From contig MNCI01000178.1 of assembly GCA_015680685.1 (NCBI GenBank), positions 90,228-154,227 on the forward strand: DNA of 64,000 nucleotides, given 5' to 3'. This document shows positions 42,704 to 55,033 of this stretch, piece after piece. The notes beneath the pieces were generated by a model that was not told the DNA's origin, did no database searches, and was given only the letters and a program-made list of their open reading frames with translations. The DNA comes from Gnetum montanum (taxonomy: Eukaryota; Streptophyta; Gnetopsida; Gnetales; Gnetaceae). Numbering within the stretch: the stretch's first letter is position 1; the number at the start of each line of letters is the position of its first letter. The position numbers were made by a program, and so were the translations under genes.

Positions 42704-42990
42704 CTTCATCCCCCCACGATTGAGATCATACCTCCAGTTGCTTAAAAGGGCAAGGATTGGTTGATGTGGATGCACGATAGAACGTAGGTGCTTAGGGAAG
42801 AGTTAGGTAGAAAAAAAATGGTAAAATCTCCCCCCAATTTATGTGAGAAATGATAACAATGTGAAGCGCAGCAGGCCTATATATAGGAATTGGGTTCTGC
42901 GTTGATGGGGCCAAGTATACATGGCCACGTATACATAGGGGGCTGCGTATATGGGGCCCCGTATACGTAGGGGTGTGCACCTATTGACCA
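42704..42990 (-). promoter_or_regulatory. LTR-like promoter region upstream of extra gene in E
   Basis: Minus strand, several CGTATAC/CATATAC boxes (CCTACGTATACGGGGCCCCA at 42981-42950, CTATGTATACGTGG, CATGTATACTTGG) are followed by a TATA box CCTATATATAGG at about 42870-42885, and further on by GTGGGGGGATGAAG (42718-42705), which resembles the polypurine tract/LTR junction. The LTR of E has the same order of a CGTATAC box and then TATAAATAAG. It may be a second promoter for the gene starting at 42448. Confidence 0.45.
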
Positions 42991-44490
42991 ACCAGGGAAA
43001 AGTCTAAAATGATGAATTTGAAATGCCAAATTGGGGTAGTTGAAGTGAGTGAGAGGTCCGGTCATGGTTGAGGATAGGAGGAAGGTAATCGACGCTTGAA
43101 AAAGAGTCAAAAATAGGAGAACGTGACACAAAAGAGCTTCGTGGGGCAGAAATTGAGCGACGGAGAGCATGGAAACAAGCCACCAACCAACTCCAAGGAT
43201 GGGGGACTAATGAATGACTCCAAGAAGATGTAAGTAGGTCCTCCCCATAGCAGGAGATAGCCTCCGTAGCCCTTGCATAGCCCCAACGTCAGCCAAGGAA
43301 TGGTGATCGTAGGTTAATGCTTCCATCCATGGAAACCTGCCTAGGCATTGAAAGTTCATGAGAGGCATAACAAATAATCAAGTCATAAAATTGGTAGTGA
43401 GGTAAGTGATGGATAGAAGTGGGTGGAGAGAGAGAGATGTGGTGTGGAAGTCCAAATATTGGTTCCATGAAACCCCCATGTGAAGCTGTGGTTAAGTGAC
43501 CTGATAGAACCTTTTCCAAGTTCAGACCCAAAACCAACCACATCTAGTGATATTGCAGCAACACACAAAGACTCGTCTAGCCCTCAAGTGGGTAGGAATG
43601 CACTCATAGAGAATCACCACTCCAACAGACGTGAGATAGGAAAGTGAAGCGGGACCAAGTTAGAGGGGACGAAAGAAGTCCTATAACTAGTGCTTGTGGC
43701 TCGGTAGGGGTAGTCTAAGGGGTGTGCTTTGAATTCCCACATGGTCAAGATTTGATTCTTGGGTTTTTCTTTTTCTTTTTATTTTGTGGGAACCACACCA
43801 TGCAAAGAACCATGCCTGTGTGCATGCATTTGACAAAGGGTGTGCTTTGAATCCTCATGGTGGTTTTTTTTTTGTTTTCGATGAGGACCACACCATGCAA
43901 GGTCAAATTGCCAAGGAGCTTCCTTGTAGAGAAGAACTTGGAGTAGGAAGGAATCTGTAAGGGCACTGTTTACCACCTAAGGGTAGAAGAGGACAATGAA
44001 TGTTGCATTTCCCTTGAAGTCACACCTGATCCAAACCATTGGGTCATCCCCTAGTCTAGGAACTACACAAGTCATGTATTAATTAAAATGTTTTTAAAAT
44101 GAACTGGGGTTGCATAGTCCCGATGGTAGGAAAACCACGGGGTGGGTGAATGGATGGATGACATAGACTCTCTACCGATATTATGAGGTGAAAGTAGCTG
44201 AAAAATCCTAGAACAACAGTGCGAGGGCAGGAACAAGGTAAAATAAGTGGCTGTCCCCAATGATCCATTACAACGAAAACCATCCATGCCAAACCTGATG
44301 ATAAGAAGGTGATTTATTAGTGACCACTTGGAAATTAAACAACAAAGAAATGGAAAAATAATTAAAGAAAGAAAATTTTTTGCAAGAATAGGCAAACGTA
44401 GTAACGATATTGAAAAATAAAAAAGTGTAAAACAAAAAAATTCCAAAAATAGCGAGGAGCATAGTGGAATGGATTAGCATGGATGACGGT
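42991..44490 (-). other. 3' noncoding region of element E
   Basis: Collinear in parts with A 34771-36000 and with F. The hallmarks, read on the minus strand, are CATCCATTCACCC and CCGTGGTTTTCC near 44150-44100, and GTGTGACTTCAAGGG near 44025. Imperfect internal repetition of CACACCATGCA at 43794 and 43890. No gene is supported. Confidence 0.65.
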
Positions 44491-44500
44491 CTCCCCCATG
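44491..44500 (-). promoter_or_regulatory. Internal polypurine-like tract of element E
   Basis: Minus strand ATCATGGGGGAGACC at the start of the 3' noncoding region, equivalent to 34754-34770 in A. Confidence 0.55.
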
Positions 44501-44559
44501 ATTGGGCAGAAAGGAGGAGATGTGAAAGATGGAACAAGGTTGTCCTGGTGATGATGAGG

Positions 44560-45370
44560 TGGTATCCCTGGTTAGGTGGAGCCCACGGAAAGCCTTGAGT
44601 TCCAAGGACTCTTTTTTGAAGCTTTCAGGGATTTGCAACTTTCCCCAGTCACCATGGTCATCAAAAATGGAAACTTGTTGATGAACCTCTTGCAAATGGT
44701 TCATGCTTCTGATGTGGATGTGTACAAGCTCCTCAGATGGGTCCATGCATAGAGTGTTGCTAGCAGGATCAGTGGTCAGTCATGGGGTGCCTTCTTGAGT
44801 TGTGGCTGCGACGTATAGGCACTGTTGAACTGGCGATTCTTCGGTACATTGACTACATGCTTGAATGGATGTCTGCTTGGCAGACCATGATTGCAGCACA
44901 CAATTGCACCCTGAGTCACTATACATGATGCATGGAATGCGCTTCTTATTGATCTTTCCAAAAGGATTTTCCTTTGAAATTTCAAGAGAAAGATCTCGAA
45001 GTCCTTGTCTTGCATCAACCATGATCAACTAGGCTCTTCCCATTATGATTGGGAAGTTCCCCTATAATTCTCTAAATAGATGGCAAGGAAATTAGCAGGA
45101 TAGGACCACCGGAAAATGATGGTCACAATGTCCTCCACCACTCCCAAGGGAACAATGATGAACTGGTCTGCCAATTTGAGCCTGATGTTGCTCTTCTTTA
45201 ACGGGGGTAGGTTCCAATTCTTGTACATGTCGTGTAAGATCAAATTGACTCTTGACCCCGAATCCAGAAGAGCTTGACATTTTTTTAACTTGAGCATTAG
45301 CATCATTGAGTAGGATATGGACAAGATGAATAAAATAATCACCAAATTCTAGTTTATGGAGATAAGACAT
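44560..45370 (-). pseudogene. Protease and linker of element E
   Basis: The aspartic-protease core KKCQALLDSGSRVNLILHDM (about 45285) is followed by LPPLKKSNIRLKLADQF and VPLGVVEDIVTI, all as in A 14197-14350. Next come LSLEISKENPFGKINKKRIP and CIMYSDSGCNC (45000-44880), then the linker (44746) MDPSEELVHIHIRSMNHLQE and NWGKL-like DWGKLQIP. Immediately after, at about 44560, the sequence joins to that found after integrase in A. The RT-to-integrase block is therefore deleted. Confidence 0.82.
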
Positions 45371-48300
45371 AATGAAATTTCATTCAATTATGTCATAATA
45401 TTTAGCATATTTTAAGTTCATAAAAATAATATCTTGGCTATTATTGAAAGCCCACTACATTCCCTTCTAAGCTACAATAACATTATCTAAGATATATCTA
45501 CCTTTAACAAAACTTTTTTATTTAGATAAGATGATGCCCTTTATAACCTTCTAAATTTGAAAAGCCATGCATTTTGTTAAAAATTTATAAGTTTTATTAA
45601 GAAGAGTAATAGATCTTCAATTACTAATATATTGAAGATCATCATTCTTAGAAAGAAAATAAATAATTCATTTGTTAATACTTTTACGAAGAGAAACTTT
45701 TTAATATATTTTTGGGAAAACATGAAAGAGGTCATCTCTAAGAATGTCCCAATGCCTCTTAAAAAATTAAATTGAAAAACTATCAAATCTTGGAGCTTGA
45801 CCATATGCTAAATTAAAAGTTGCTATTTTGATTTATTTCATGGTAATTTCTGCTTCAAGAATACTTTAATGTGCTTTTATTAGAAGATGAGGAACATACA
45901 TGCTAGAGGCCTCAAAGGTTTCCTTACTAAAACATTCAGATGAAAAATGATTACTAAAAAAAACTATTAATAGTACCAGGATTTGTAGTGATAGAATCAT
46001 TTCTATAAAGCAATTCTAGTTAAGTCTTTCCTTTGAAAATTTTAAAAAACTCACAAGATTCATCTTTAATTCTCAACAGAACATGCAATGTTTAGTGAGA
46101 ACACTTTAGTTTCCAAAGCATCCCAACATTGATTAGCATAATGAGCTTTAGCCAAGACTTTGTGAGTTTTCAAAATCAAATCAATTTTGGTCTCAAAGAA
46201 TTTGCATTTTCTTGATAGATTCTACAAGTTCTTCTTTAACATAATGCTTTCACTTAATAAATTACTTTCCAAATCATCTAACACAATCTCTAACTCTACA
46301 AGTACTTCATTGCCAACAATCAATCTAACCAATATTACTAGTAGGTTTTTTCTACGTTATACAAAAACCTTAAAATATTTTTCCTACTAGTTTCTATGAA
46401 CATATTAGCATTCATATGGAAAAGATTTTACTTTTAAAAGAAAGAAGAATTAATCACTAAGAGAAAAATACTAATAGAAAAATGGTTTGACAAAGTAGCA
46501 CTTATTGACATTCTACTGGAAGGCTTCCAAAAAGAAACATTAGAAATATAAAATCTATTGATCCAACAATAAATTCTATCATTTTTTGGCTGATAATTAC
46601 ACCAAGTATAATTTTTCTTATTTGAATAATATGAGAATAAAGGGCTAACATCAAAAATAAAATATTTTTCTTTGAAATTACATCAATATTTATTTTCTTG
46701 AGAAGAGATATTAGGAGGAAGACCACCAAGCTTATCTAAATGACTTTCAACCATATTGAAATCACCTCTAATAATCTAAGAAACTTTAGGTAGAGATAGA
46801 AGACATTTCTAGACCTTTAATCAATCTTTCAAATTATTAGGAGCATAAATATTATAGAGTCTAAAGTCCCATTTTTCATTATGATAAGTAATCCAAGTTA
46901 ATCTCCCAAGATTGTTAGAGGAAAAATTCAAAACTTTTATAATTCAGTTTTTATTAACTAGAATATCAACACTTTTTTATTAACTTTATAAGTAGCAAAA
47001 AAAAAATGCAATTTTTTAAAATGAATTTACTAACAAAAATAATATCATGCCCTAAAATCTTAATCTTTTGTAGGAAAAGAAAATTTGGAGACGAATTCTT
47101 TAAAAGATACTCTTTAGCAATATTACTTAAGACCTATTAGAAAGGCCCCACATATTTCATAACTAATATTAAAATGTGGGGAAGGAGACTCCCATCCTTA
47201 ATTTTTCAAGCTTAGTATCTGTATCACATTTCATGTTACTATCCAACGAGAAAATATTTGAAACACTAGTAGAAGTAGAAACTGAATGAGAAAACTTAAG
47301 GATTTTTGAATTGAAAGTATATGTAATGCTCTTCTTTTTGCATTACACTAAGCTAAATATTTTATATTAGGACTTTTATTACTAGTCCCTACTAAAAAAG
47401 ATCTTTTTTAATAGAGAAGAATTTTCTTTAGATATCAAGAGTTTACTAGCATTTTAAATTTAAAAGGATTATTAAAAAGTTGATAACCCGTTGAAGAAGA
47501 TTTCATTTGTGCCAACTAAAAATATTAATATTTTTCTTTTCTGAAAATTGTTTTTTCTTTTTCTCACAAATAACCTTTTTTTCATTGAGAAGAGGATAAA
47601 TTCCAATAACATGGCCTTTACAATGATACTAGTTACAACATCCTTGCAAATTATAGTATGTAATTTTGTGTAAAAAAGATCATTACCTATCTTAAGTTTT
47701 AATTCTATTTTCCTTTGCTTTAAATTAATCTCTACAAAATAATATGTGTTGTACACCATATAGTAAAGTTTTTTTTACTCTATTTTAAGGATTATAATAA
47801 TGCTACTAATAATTTCACTTTCAACATTTTAAAAAATAAGGAAAACTTTATAATTCAATCCAACAAGTAACTTTAGAATAATTAGAAAAATGGGATCCAA
47901 ATTCATTTTCAATTCCCTAACATTAAAAGTATTGTGTTAATCTATAAAAACTTTAAGATCTAAGAATTTTTCAACTAGTTTAGAATTAGCTAGTTTGACA
48001 AGTAAATTTGATTAAGAAAAATAGTAGGCATTCAACATAGTAATTCCATAGTGTTTAAGAATAACTTGAATCACCAATATAAAACCCTTATTTAGGCAAA
48101 AAAATCTAATAACATATAGAATGATATATTGAGAAGTGATATCTTTTAATAGAGATTCATATAAATTATTAGATAAAGAAAAATTAAAAGCTTTAGGATC
48201 CTTTGTAGCCTTTGCATTATGAGAGACATTAGTAGTCTTCATCTTCAGATCATTCTTCATAAAAATATTTTTTGCTAGAATATCTTCATAAGAAACTCTT

Positions 48301-48500
48301 AAGATCGACTTAACTTATTACCTATAGACTACAATATATATATTATTTTTGATTTTTGGAGATCTATCATAACAACCCTTCCCTTTATCTAATCTTGCCA
48401 TTTTACAATTCTTTACTTTACCATAACAAGAACATTTGTCCAAAAACTGGATGATTTTACTTGTAAAAACTTACAAGTTAATAAGTTAATCATTAACTAA
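45371..48500 (-). pseudogene. L1-type LINE fragment 1
   Basis: Minus strand, 5' to 3': a nucleic-acid-binding ORF1 region (48260-47850) and a zinc-knuckle remnant YHCKGHVIGIYPL near 47620; the AP-endonuclease motif RGDFNMVESHLDKLGGLP at about 46770-46710; then RT N-terminal motifs: FFKRHWDILRDDLFHVF (about 45750), YISN/RSITLLNKTYKFLTK (45610), GRYILDNVIVA (45500) and LKYAKYYDIIEWNFI (45390). It stops there, at the junction with element E, before the catalytic Asp pair. Dense stops and AT-rich decay. LINEs move by target-primed reverse transcription; this one is dead. Confidence 0.72.
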
Positions 48501-49499
48501 AATGGGTGATATTAATTTTCCCTGGCAATGTAATAGGTATTATATTAATTAATATTTAATTATATGTACGATGTATCAAACAAGGATCATGATTCTTATA
48601 TAGAAATAATATCATGAGTCATGGTGATATATGCTAGAAAGATACCATAAGTCATAGTGATTGAGGAAGACCAGTTTGCAAGTTGCAATCTATTTGTAGT
48701 TAATGTTAAGCCAAGGAAATATAAATGAATGGCTAGACATACATGAGCTATGGTTAACTAACAATTCCTCAAATTATGACCTATGCTCACTTGTTTCAAG
48801 GTTGGTTAATATAGAAAATGTAAGTATAAGATGAAAGTAATAGGTGGCCTCACACAAATCTAGTCTTTATAGGTGGTAAGATTTTGAAATTTTAATATAT
48901 TTAAAAATATTTCTTTAAAAAATTATTAAATATAAATAATATAAAAGATAATTTAAAAATTTTAAGTTAATACACATCTAGTGCAAAATTTTGCAACTTT
49001 TCAAAAAAATTGTTAAAGAGTAAGGTTTATGGTCAAATTCATATACTAACTTCAAAGGTAAAAATATAGCTTAGTGACAATACATGAAGGTATCTACTTC
49101 CAAATACATTAGCTTGCTTTCCCCTTTCTTTCTTAGTTATCATGTATACAACTTTTTGTTACATAGAAATGTACCATCTTAGTAGGATTCCTTTATAATT
49201 TGTGAAGAGACAAATGCTAATATTTATATCAAAATAAAATACATGGTATCAAAATTTTGGTTTATTTGTGTATTTATGATGATAATTTGCAATCCATATC
49301 CTAAGCAAACTTTCCAAAAATTAGTTGAATTTTAGGCTATTTTTTATCTAGTTATGTAATTTATTTTGACTTGAAGCTCATAAAATTATACACTAGTATT
49401 TTTCCCAAATTTATTCAAGTATGCACTAGTATTTTTTGAATTTTTTTATAGGGAAAATAAAAGGATATATGTGTTCAATTTCGTAGAAGGATACATTTG
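48501..49499. other. AT-rich intergenic sequence
   Basis: About 1 kb with no gene or repeat that I can support. Short direct repetition of ATCATGAGTCATGGTGAT-like sequence near 48610-48665. Confidence 0.4.
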
Positions 49500-50160
49500 G
49501 AGTGAGCATACTGATTATTCTATTAAGAAACCTAGCAAAAACCTTGAAATCTATTTATTAAAAAAATAAAAAAGAAGGTTACATCAAGAACTTCATAGAA
49601 ATAAAAAGTAAAATTTTGTAGAATAACCAAAGGTATTCAAACTCATAATTAATAGCATAAAATGCATGTAACAAAAGGCTCATTACAACTAAGGTTTTGG
49701 CTTTTAAATTGATACCTATAGTGAAGCCAAAATAATAAAAATCTCTATTAAGATTGCAGTAGCAAAAAATAAATATAATTTGTTGCATGCTTACAAAGGA
49801 TAAGTGTACAAACTAGAAAAATAAAGGAAACATCTTGAATAGAACCTCTCAATCATTAATCCAGTAAAAAAGGACAAATTTATTTCTAACTATAGAAGAT
49901 CCACCATTGCTAAGAAGGTGAATCTAAAGGGATAGATAGATAAAAAAAATAGCATTAGTTGAAAGAGAAACTTGGTAGCCCTTAAACACATACTCATTTC
50001 ATTTTTGAGAATAATAAAAATAAGTTCAATAATATCAAAATATTTTGTAGGACTCATTATGGAAACCAAAATATAATTAGTAAGAGTAAAAGATGACATT
50101 GAAAATACCCATTTAAACCAAAAAGCCATCATAGGCTTTATCATTGGAAAATTCAAAAAG
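49500..50160 (-). pseudogene. L1-type LINE fragment 2 (RT C-terminal half)
   Basis: Minus-strand stretches at 50156-49890 (MAFWFKWVFSMSSFTLTNYI, then VSIMSPTKYF) match the FxxKWIxxxxxxxxxSIxxNGSPxxxF region of plant LINE RT, with later sequence in the place of the FVDDT box but too decayed to read. At about 49740-49660 FYYFGFTIGINLKAKTL corresponds to the LPxxYLGxPIGxNPK motif after the palm. Probably a separate copy from fragment 1, because the order along the strand does not fit one element. Confidence 0.5.
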
Positions 50161-50830
50161 AAATGAAAAAGAGATTATGAAGAATTAGAAAAAGCACATT
50201 TCAAAGTGTTAAGCCTAATCTATTACATTCTTACATCCATTAATAATTCATTGTTAAGTAATGACCATATGAAAATTTTAATCTTAGATTAACGAATTCT
50301 CCAATTTTTTTATAAGTAGTATTTCATTTATGATTTGTGATTTCAATATTGAAGAAGATGTTCTCTTGGAAGAATCTTAAGTATGCATTTTAAGACCATT
50401 AAGTTTAAAATATAAGAACGATCATTCTAGAGCCAAATAGTTTGCAATTCCCAAAAAGAAGATTTAGGTACATAAAGTTGAGCTTCAAGAATTAAAAGGA
50501 TGGCTTACAAAAACTAGTGAAAGTTTCTAAAAGTAAGAGACTTTTCAATAATAATATCTAGTTGAATAATTTGTAATTCACCCACAACATCCTTCCAACT
50601 TTAAATTGGTAATAACTTCAAAATTTTTATAGAAGGATGTTGAAATACCTTAAATGTTGGAGCAATAGCTATAGCTTACCATAATGAATATGATTGAAGC
50701 ATAGAAAGGTTAACATAATTACGAGATCAATTTATAAACCTTGAAACAACATACTATTTTGGCCATATAACTTGAAGAAATAATGGACCTTTAAGAAAAA
50801 ATTTTTAAATAAAATTTTTTAAACAAGTAA
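50161..50830 (-). other. Possible further LINE-derived sequence
   Basis: AT-rich. Minus-strand pieces such as TFKVFQHPS recall the C-terminal part of plant LINE ORF2, but the match is weak. Nothing else is recognised. Confidence 0.25.
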
Positions 50831-51229
50831 ATAGATGTATTTATAGTGAGTAATGTTTTATAGAGGGAGTAGTTAGGTCATTTATATTATTTTTGGTGAA
50901 GGAAACTAAAACTTAAAAGTACATTAAGCCTATGATGGGGGTAAGAACCCTTGCCAAAAATGCAAAAAATTATTGCCTAATTCTTCTTGATAAGGAAAGG
51001 GACCAATAGTGGCCAATAATTAAATAAAACATTCCACCAAAAAAGACGCAAAGTTATCATATCATGATAAACTTTTACAAAATAGTTGGGGTCTACATAG
51101 AGTATATGCAATATAATCAATGAAAAAAATAAGAAAATTAATGTTGGAAGAGTGGGAAACTAATGCATGAAAAATTCAAAGTCAAGGTGGGCCCCATTAG
51201 GCGCCTAGGTAGAAAGCCAATGGAAATCC
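50831..51229. other. AT-rich sequence without recognised features
   Basis: No coding region, repeat or mobile-element end can be supported here. Confidence 0.4.
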
Positions 51230-53680
51230 TAACACACTTAGGTTTTCAACTTCCTAGAGTGACTACACTAGGGTTTAAGCATCCAAAAGCCTTGAAATGA
51301 GTTCTAAAATCCAATTATTGCCAAAACAAGCCTCCCAACCACCTATCCATGTCATAAAACCTTATGCCAAAAATGGGAAACTAGGTGTTGACATTAATGG
51401 AAACTAGACAATGAGTTAAACAAAAACCCATACAAAAACTTGCAATTTAAAGTAACTACACTAACTAGTAGCCTAACTACATTGGCCAATGTAGTTACCA
51501 ATAGGATAGTATTCCCAACCATCAACTAAACTCCTAGTCGAGTTTGGAATTACAACTCCAGTCATCAAGCCCTAACTGATTACTCTGGTAGCTCTAGAAT
51601 TCCATGAAATTTATCAAATATCATAAAAAACCATTTTCTTGCATGGACTGCCCTAGGAGAGGCCTCAACTATGCTAGCTAGCATATTCTTAGTGTAGTTG
51701 AGCAAGAAATAATAATTAAATATCAAAAATACCCTTTGAATTGACATATTTTGACCTTCACATCACCCTAGAACCTCTCGTAACCTTAAAATAGAAAATA
51801 ACTCATCCAAAACAAGTCAAATTCCATCCCACATTGCAAACTACACTGGTAGTTACCATGAGCACATTGGCTAGTGTAGTCCCAACATAGTCAAGTAAAG
51901 GTGGATTACTAAAACTAAATAAAAACCTCTAAATTATCATATTTTGACCTTAGAAATCCTTTGGGATTTCCAGTGACCTTGTACTAATGAATTGTGAAAT
52001 AGAAAAAGACCAAAACTCATTTTCACATTAGGATTATGTTGTGGAGGCTTGGGACTATGCTAGCTAGTGTATTCCCAGTGTAGTTCACCTTCCAAAACGT
52101 CAAAACAAGCCAAATACATGCCAGATCGACTTCTTAAATCCTAGAACCCTACCAGAGATCCTAGAGATCTCTAAATCCTACATATTTAATAAAAAATCGT
52201 TAGAACTCATCATACACCCCACATCCACACTATGGCTATGCTTGCCAATGTAGTCTAGTACTGTATGGTTATTTTAACATTAAAACCATCACCAAAACTA
52301 ACAAGTTTAGGCCTAAAATCCTAGTTTCTGACACTAGTGATCCTAGAACTCAAAAACCTAATCAATCAATGATAGAATTACACCATAATTTAAATTCCAT
52401 GTTGTGACTACACTAGAGCAAGCCTAGACTACACTAGCTAGCATAGTCCTAGTGTAGTCATGGTCTAAGATTGATTCAACTAGTGAGTTGACATCTCAAA
52501 ATAGTTGAAAACCTAACTTGGAAACCCAAGACCCTATGTAGCCTTATCAAACTGCAAATTCATCTCATTTTGATCCTAGAAACACTAGGTCCATCTCATC
52601 TACACTAAATTTAGGCTCAACTATGCTAGCTAGCATAGTTAGAATGGGGAATGGTTATTTCAAAGCCTAAACAACCTTTAGAATTAGCCATCTTGAGTCA
52701 AAACCCAGGCTAGAAACATCAATAACCTTGGGAACCCAAGAACCATGTCGATTGATCATAGAAACCCACCAAAAGCCAAAATTTACACATGACTACATTA
52801 GAGCAGGTCATGAATATGCTATCCAGTGTCTTCCCAACATAGTCATGTCTGGGAATTCATGCAATTAGTATTTTGACATTCCAAATGATCAAAAATTTGA
52901 CTTAAGATAGCTAAAACCTTGATTGATATTTCCCAATGATAATTTACCCTTGTTTTAATCATTGGAAGACTAGATTTCATGTGACTATGTTGAGGCAGGC
53001 ATGGGACTAGGCTAGCTAGTGTAGTTCCATCATAGTCCATGTCCCAAGGTGTTTTAACCATCACAACAACACTTAGGACAATCAAAAACTTGATGCCAAA
53101 AGTCTAGAATCTTGGAATCTCGGAGCTGGTTGTAATTTTACTTTGTTCAACCTTGAGAAGCCTATATTTTGATTTATTTATGCTAGAGAAACCCTTAATT
53201 ACATTGGCTAGCATAATCATGAGGTCTTGATGTTAAGACTCCACTTTTTAGTTTCCTATTTTGTCCTTTGAATATTCAATTTAGAGCTTTCAAAGCCCTA
53301 CACTACCCTAGGAAGTTGACAAAACACCAGTGGCAACTTTGAAATCCTAGAAATCTATTTTTCTTATGCAACTACACTGAGGTGACCTTGACTATGTTGG
53401 CCAGTTTAGTCCCAACATAGTCATCACTTTTGGACTTATTTATAGCTTCCATAAGGTGAAAATGGAGTCACAATCCATCAATCTTTAATACTAGTCCACA
53501 ACACTGGCCATACAAATCATTAAGAACTCAAAGTTGGCCATGATGAACCTGGGAAACTACCTACTAATGCCAACTATGCTGGGGCTTGGTCTAACTATGC
53601 TAGCTAGCATAGTCACCAATAGATCCCACCATAGTCACATCAAAAGGTATTAATTTTTCTTCGAAATAGAATCAAAATGA
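51230..53680. repeat. Diverged ~190-bp satellite-like tandem array
   Basis: A box of the type ACTATGCTAGCTAGCATAGT followed by CCCAACATAGTCA recurs about every 175-205 bp: near 51480, 51675, 51870, 52065, 52240, 52430, 52625, 52815, 53010, 53195, 53390 and 53595. Between boxes, AAAACCTA...TTTTGACCTT...CTAGAAATCC-like sequence also recurs. That makes about 12 units of highly diverged repeat. The box is itself a partial palindrome (GCTAGC). No coding potential. Confidence 0.8.
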
Positions 53681-53699
53681 CATCATCATGCATCCAAAC

Positions 53700-53940
53700 C
53701 CACTTATCAATCCTATAGATCTCTACCATGGCCTACTAAGGCCTAAAAATGGTAGAATATAAACCTTTTTAACCTCTGTTATCTTGTTTGGCCTTTGATA
53801 TGTGTTAGGTGATGGGGTTTGACCATACAATAACCATCATTTAACACCATGTAACCATCATACTACTCATTAAGGCCTTAAACTGGCAAAACCATAGCCC
53901 ACTAAGGCCTAAAATTGGCAAAATATAACTATGTTTGACC
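53700..53940 (+). repeat. GGCCTAAAA-type motif remnants
   Basis: CCTACTAAGGCCTAAAAATGG (in part), ATTAAGGCCTTAAACTGGCA and CCACTAAGGCCTAAAATTGG recur. They resemble the GGCC tandem motifs of elements C and D and may be the relic of a Tat-type element. Confidence 0.5.
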
Positions 53941-54196
53941 AATATTGACCTTCCTTTATCACATGTTTTCACTCTCACTGATTTAACCTTGTTTCATGGC
54001 GTTTTGACTTGTTTTGAAATTGCAATGCATGGTTGACTTTTAGAGATCATTAGTTGATCTCATTCAAATTTTACTTGGCTTCAATTTTACCATATCTACC
54101 TTATTCTCTTTCTTGTGATCTTAGTTGACCTCGTTTATTCTTTGATTGGTGTTATTTGATGGGGTTTAATCATCATTAACCATTGTTTAACACCAT
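53941..54196. other. Spacer before element F
   Basis: Contains GATGGGGTTTAATCATCATTAACC, in parts repeating 53811-53860 (GATGGGGTTTGACCATAC). No gene is supported. Confidence 0.4.
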
Positions 54197-55020
54197 TGAT
54201 GAGCAATGAGGTACCCCTTTACCCAACCATATGAATCACAAACATTCATGCATGATCCAGTCAAATTCCAAAGACCTTAAGTTCTTAAGTACAGTGGTTC
54301 TAACACATAAAATCTAATTAGAATGATTGTTGTCTTCTTAGTTCCACTCGTGAAGTACAAGTATATGGTTAAGTGCAACTAAGGTATATGATATTTATAT
54401 TTTTGTACTTTATAAATTTAATTGCCTAGAACAAGAATGAAAGGTAGAGAAATGTAATATCTAATTAACCTACTACCTAGCTAGCCTAACACAAGTATGC
54501 ATTCCCACTCCCTAGATACATCCTGAATGCATGTAGCATTGTTGGGTTACTAAATGTTAAGCATTGTTGGGTTACCAAGTGGTACAAATATGCTTGAAGT
54601 GGTTGCTCTTGTGTTCATTAACAACTAAAATTAATTGCTCAATTAACGTGCATTAAAGTAAAGTGCATGAATAATAATTTCATTGAAAGAAAAAATTAAT
54701 TTATTTTCAATGTTGTAAGGATTATCAAAAGGGTTTATTTTTTTCCTATCACATTGCTATGATCAGGTGCATTAGTACTTGAACAAAGATTTGTACACAC
54801 TTAGACTTCTATTGCAGGCACTCAAAAAATATTCTAACTCTAGAGAAAACAAACTCTAAGAGATTTACTATGCTATGAAGAAAAAATGTATGAAAATCTT
54901 GAGCATAAGTGCTATATTTATAGGTCGGCATACACCCTATGATATCAAATATTCAACATTTCATCTTGGGCTTCAACATTAGGTATCCAATATTAGAGCC
55001 AATCAAGACATGATTCATCA
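54197..55020 (-). repeat. 3' LTR of element F
   Basis: Minus strand TGATGAATCATG...CATTGCTCATCA, 824 bp, with TATA-like CCTATAAATATAG (reverse of 54911-54925) and the shared CACTTGGTAACCC region near 54570. Confidence 0.84.
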
Positions 55021-55033
55021 TATCCCCATGACT
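55021..55033 (-). promoter_or_regulatory. Terminal polypurine tract of element F
   Basis: Minus strand AGTCATGGGGATA directly before the LTR start. Confidence 0.75.

Larger units (their letters stand above)
38435..45370 (-). mobile_element. Athila-like element E, 5' part and pol lost
   Basis: Minus-strand element. In element order: protease (from 45370), protease-RT linker, a deletion junction near 44560, noncoding region with internal polypurine tract, extra gene (42448-39590), terminal polypurine tract and 3' LTR (39320-38435). Gag, primer site and 5' LTR are absent, replaced at 45371 by LINE sequence. RT, RNase H and integrase are deleted. It is the only member of the family here that keeps an env-position gene. 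Confidence 0.82.

Noticed and set aside
44072-44537. Minus-strand hydrophobic frames as an envelope protein
   Set aside because: Low-complexity Phe/Leu runs from T-rich noncoding sequence collinear with noncoding parts of A and F.
51230-53680. CRISPR array
   Set aside because: The repeat box recurs about every 190 bp, but units are diverged throughout and there are no short unique spacers or cas genes; plant satellite-like DNA.
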